This document shows, in pieces, positions 10,658-12,975 of a DNA stretch of 12,975 bases. Made by a program: the position numbers and the translations under genes. How positions within the stretch are numbered: position 1 is the stretch's first letter; every line of letters begins with the position of its first letter. Source of the stretch: Candidatus Zixiibacteriota bacterium (lineage in GTDB: Bacteria > Zixibacteria > MSB-5A5 > SM1-73). The DNA lies in assembly GCA_023127875.1 (NCBI GenBank), contig JAGMFA010000052.1, positions 1 through 12,975 of the forward strand. The letters run 5' to 3'. The notes under the pieces were generated by a model. That model saw nothing but the letters and a program-made list of their open reading frames with translations. It searched no databases and was not told where the DNA came from.

Positions 10658-12975
10658 TTACTTCATCAATGTCATCTTTTTGGTCTGATGGAAATTATCC
10701 GCCTGCAATCGATAGAAGTAAATCCCACTGCTCAACTGAACACCATCGTCGCCTCTACCATCCCAGATCAAAGTTTGCATTCCGGCATCCTGATAGTCAT
10801 CAAACAGAGTCTTCACTTTTTGTCCCAGCACGTTATATATGGTCAGCCTGACCTGACAGGCTCTGGGGAGGTAGTAGCTGATCTTAGTCTCCGGATTGAA
10901 TGGATTGGGCTGATTCTGGAACAGGGCGAAGCTCTTCGGAGTATTGGGGTTATCCTCCCAATCTCCGGCATCGCCTGGTTCCTCAACCCTCAGCATAACC
11001 TCGACGCTGTGCTGAAGGCCATCCAGCTTTGTGCCAGGCATCCGCTGTGCAGTTATGCTTAAGGTATACCAGCCGGTGTCAGTGTCAACTGAGGTGTAGA
11101 CATTTAAGGTGGTGGTATCAGTTGGGATAAGCGTAGCTTGGTCAAATATCCCGCTATCTGGCGGATCCGGCAATCCCGAGACAAACAGAGTGCAAGGTTC
11201 ATCGAATTCGAACAGAGAGGTTAGCATGACCTCATATCCTACTGCTTGTCCGGGAGTTACATACTGAATGTCTGGAGCGGCAGAGATGGTGAAGTCCTGA
11301 ACTATTAAAACGACAGTGGTAGTGGTTTCCTGTTCGGGATTAATGATCCCTCTGATGGTAAGCTCATATATCTCGGCGGGGGTGGATGCAGAGGTAAATA
11401 TGGTTAAGATGGAAATGTTTTGCTCCGAAATTGGATTAGGATCAAAGCTATAGGTTGCACCTGTTGGCAGACCACTCTCAATGGATAAGGTGCAGGGTGC
11501 CCAAAAGTCTGGGAGGGAAAATATCATCACTTGGTAGGTGGTTGAGTCTCCCACTACTACCTTCTGGGTATCAGGATGAGCCTCGATGTAAAATGCACAG
11601 GTGCCAATGGTGAAGACCGTATCACTCTGATCACAGGGGGAACTGTCCTCTGCATCGCATATCTTCACCAGACAATTGGTGGAGGGAGTATTGGGCACAG
11701 TCCAGGAATAACTCCCTGGTCCAGCCGGGGTCTTTCCTACCACAATCATCCAGGTTGAACCGCCGTCTGTGCTGTATTCAATCTTTACACTATCCACACA
11801 ACTGGAGGTCCAGGTGATGTTGCGATCGTCTCCTGCGCACCAGTTTTCTCTACCATTAGGTGCAGTGACCGTAACAGCTTCTGGAGATATGGTGAAGACC
11901 GCATCACTCTGATCACAGGGAGTGTTATCTTCTGCATCGCATATCTTCACCAGGCAATTGGTGGAAGGAGTATTGGGCACAGTCCAGGAATAACTACCTG
12001 GTCCAGCCGGAGTCTTGTCTACCACCGTTATCCAGCTTGATCCTCCATCTGTGGAATACTCAATCTCCACGGTATCAATGTCCACCGAAGTCCAGGTTAT
12101 GCTCTGAGCGCTACCTGCACACCAGTCTTCACCTCCATTGGGTGAGGTGACAGTGATAGACTCCGGTGGTGGCGGACCGCAAGGGGCTTCTAACCAAAGC
12201 TGAGAGAAAAATCCGGATTCAAAGTGACCATCTCCCTCTAAATAGTAAGCACAAGCTTCCTCCTCCCGATCCTGATTCTTGCTCCATACCCTGAAATACA
12301 TGGTGTCACCAGCAGTATAACCATCCTTCTGGGGAGTCAAGGGGTCATCCTTCCAGGCGATTAAGGGAATAGGAAGATCAGCCGGATGATACACCGAAGC
12401 GCCTACACATAAAAGTCCTTTACCTCCACCAGTATCATCAAATACTCCGATCTCGTCACACTCCTCCAATTCCAGACCATCTAAAAAGGCTGAGTCTATG
12501 ACTATACTGTAACTGTCACTGGTGCTGTCCGTGAAAACAAAATGCTCTGGGTAAATACACGTATCAGGCAGACATGGCTCAATGGTGAAGAAGTTATCAC
12601 TTAAGTCACAAGGATTATTATCTGCCGCATCGCATATCCTCACCAAGCAATTCGAGGAAGGTGTATTCGGCACTGTCCAGGCGTAGCTTCCGCCTACGCT
12701 GGGAGTGCTGGCTATAATGGTCATCCAGGTTGAACCGCCATTGGTGGAATATTCGATTTGGACGTTATCAATGCAGGAATAAGTCCAGGTGATGTTGTAA
12801 GTAGTATCCACGCACCAGTTCTCCCCACCGTTAGGTGCAGTGACCGTGACAGCCTCTGGGGTTATGGTGAAGACGGCATCGCTCTGATCACAGGGAGAAC
12901 TGTCCTCTGCATCGCATATCTTCACCAGACAATTGGTGGAAGGAGTATTAGGCACAGTCCAGGAATAGCTCCCTG
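10658..12975 (-). CDS. Surface repeat protein with FlgD/T9SS-like C-terminal domain (5' truncated)
   Basis: The reading frame stays open to the window edge, so the start is outside; about 770 residues are visible. Counting from 12955 (a GTG that is an internal valine, not a start), 91-residue Ig-like modules of Kre9/KNH type occur at 35-125, 266-356 and 360-450, with the end of another before 31. Each opens with the SPNGGE-W motif and ends with a cysteine-bearing NCLVKICDAED...FTI segment. A different module (about 136-256, DEIGVFDD, LLCVGAS) interrupts them. Two further beta-sandwich domains follow (about 452-552 and 553-657). The last 90 residues (NQPNPFNPET, YNVLGQKVKTL, SGIYFYRL, ending KKMTLMK) match the FlgD-Ig/type IX secretion type A C-terminal domain. 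It is probably a secreted, surface-attached protein; binding partner unknown. Confidence 0.9.
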   Translation of the reverse strand, partial: GSYSWTVPNTPSTNCLVKICDAEDSSPCDQSDAVFTITPEAVTVTAPNGGENWCVDTTYNITWTYSCIDNVQIEYSTNGGSTWMTIIASTPSVGGSYAWTVPNTPSSNCLVRICDAADNNPCDLSDNFFTIEPCLPDTCIYPEHFVFTDSTSDSYSIVIDSAFLDGLELEECDEIGVFDDTGGGKGLLCVGASVYHPADLPIPLIAWKDDPLTPQKDGYTAGDTMYFRVWSKNQDREEEACAYYLEGDGHFESGFFSQLWLEAPCGPPPPESITVTSPNGGEDWCAGSAQSITWTSVDIDTVEIEYSTDGGSSWITVVDKTPAGPGSYSWTVPNTPSTNCLVKICDAEDNTPCDQSDAVFTISPEAVTVTAPNGRENWCAGDDRNITWTSSCVDSVKIEYSTDGGSTWMIVVGKTPAGPGSYSWTVPNTPSTNCLVKICDAEDSSPCDQSDTVFTIGTCAFYIEAHPDTQKVVVGDSTTYQVMIFSLPDFWAPCTLSIESGLPTGATYSFDPNPISEQNISILTIFTSASTPAEIYELTIRGIINPEQETTTTVVLIVQDFTISAAPDIQYVTPGQAVGYEVMLTSLFEFDEPCTLFVSGLPDPPDSGIFDQATLIPTDTTTLNVYTSVDTDTGWYTLSITAQRMPGTKLDGLQHSVEVMLRVEEPGDAGDWEDNPNTPKSFALFQNQPNPFNPETKISYYLPRACQVRLTIYNVLGQKVKTLFDDYQDAGMQTLIWDGRGDDGVQLSSGIYFYRLQADNFHQTKKMTLMK
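11606..12975 (-). repeat. Repeated 273-bp Ig-module units within the surface protein gene
   Basis: Units lie at 11606-11878, 11888-12160 and 12581-12853, with a partial unit from 12863 to the window edge. The half encoding the module C-terminus is nearly identical at the DNA level in three of them (starts 11606, 11888, 12863), including synonymous positions. The unit at 12581-12853 is clearly more diverged. This pattern suggests recent duplication or gene conversion. Confidence 0.85.

Noticed and set aside
10658..12955. GTG at 12955 as the start of the surface protein
   Set aside because: The codon is the valine of a repeated TVPNTPS motif and the frame remains open to the window edge, so the true start is outside.

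Overview
The window looks like a chromosomal stretch from an uncultured bacterium of the Fibrobacterota-Chlorobiota-Bacteroidota (FCB) side of the tree, most likely a candidate phylum such as Zixibacteria or a neighbour. This is inferred from protein style, not from a marker gene. The large repeat protein ends in a FlgD/type IX-secretion-like C-terminal domain (motifs NQPNPFNPET and SGIYFYRL). The peptidase ends in a dockerin with two 'DLGDxVYLINYLY' loops, and a third secreted protein ends in an IPTL-CTERM tail. The four-subunit ferredoxin-dependent 2-oxoacid oxidoreductase points to an anaerobic or microaerophilic metabolism.

Layout. Positions 260-3125 (minus strand) hold a four-gene operon in the order ferredoxin subunit, alpha, beta, gamma (korDABC/vor type), which oxidises a 2-oxoacid to acyl-CoA, CO2 and reduced ferredoxin. 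Positions 3126-5005 hold one plus-strand gene for a secreted IPTL-CTERM protein (3680-4486), set in intergenic DNA packed with palindromes, a 15-bp tandem repeat and a good terminator. Positions 5006-5752 (minus) carry a 63-residue zinc-ribbon protein and a 119-residue four-helix EamA/SMR-like membrane protein, each with its own promoter-like site. Positions 5753-6412 are gene-free and repeat-rich. Positions 6413-9808 (plus) encode a 1131-residue secreted M14 zinc carboxypeptidase with accessory domains and a C-terminal dockerin. Positions 9934-10392 (plus) encode a small membrane-anchored OB-fold-like protein. A bidirectional terminator at 10587-10632 separates it from a convergent, truncated surface repeat protein (10658 to the window end).

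How the parts relate. The oxidoreductase is a complete metabolic unit. The three secreted proteins are separate transcription units and use three different C-terminal localisation or assembly signals. No nuclease, transposase, CRISPR array, toxin-antitoxin pair or phage gene was seen, so there is no obvious defence system or mobile island.

The most unusual content is non-coding. Short degenerate tandem arrays, mostly period 7 and one period 8, sit at or just after the stop codons of korD, korA, korB and the IPTL-CTERM gene, each with a different repeat word. Two further points are a promoter shape (TTGACA-N16-TATTTTAYAAGTA) shared by two secreted-protein genes, and a run of four hairpins in the leader of the IPTL-CTERM gene.
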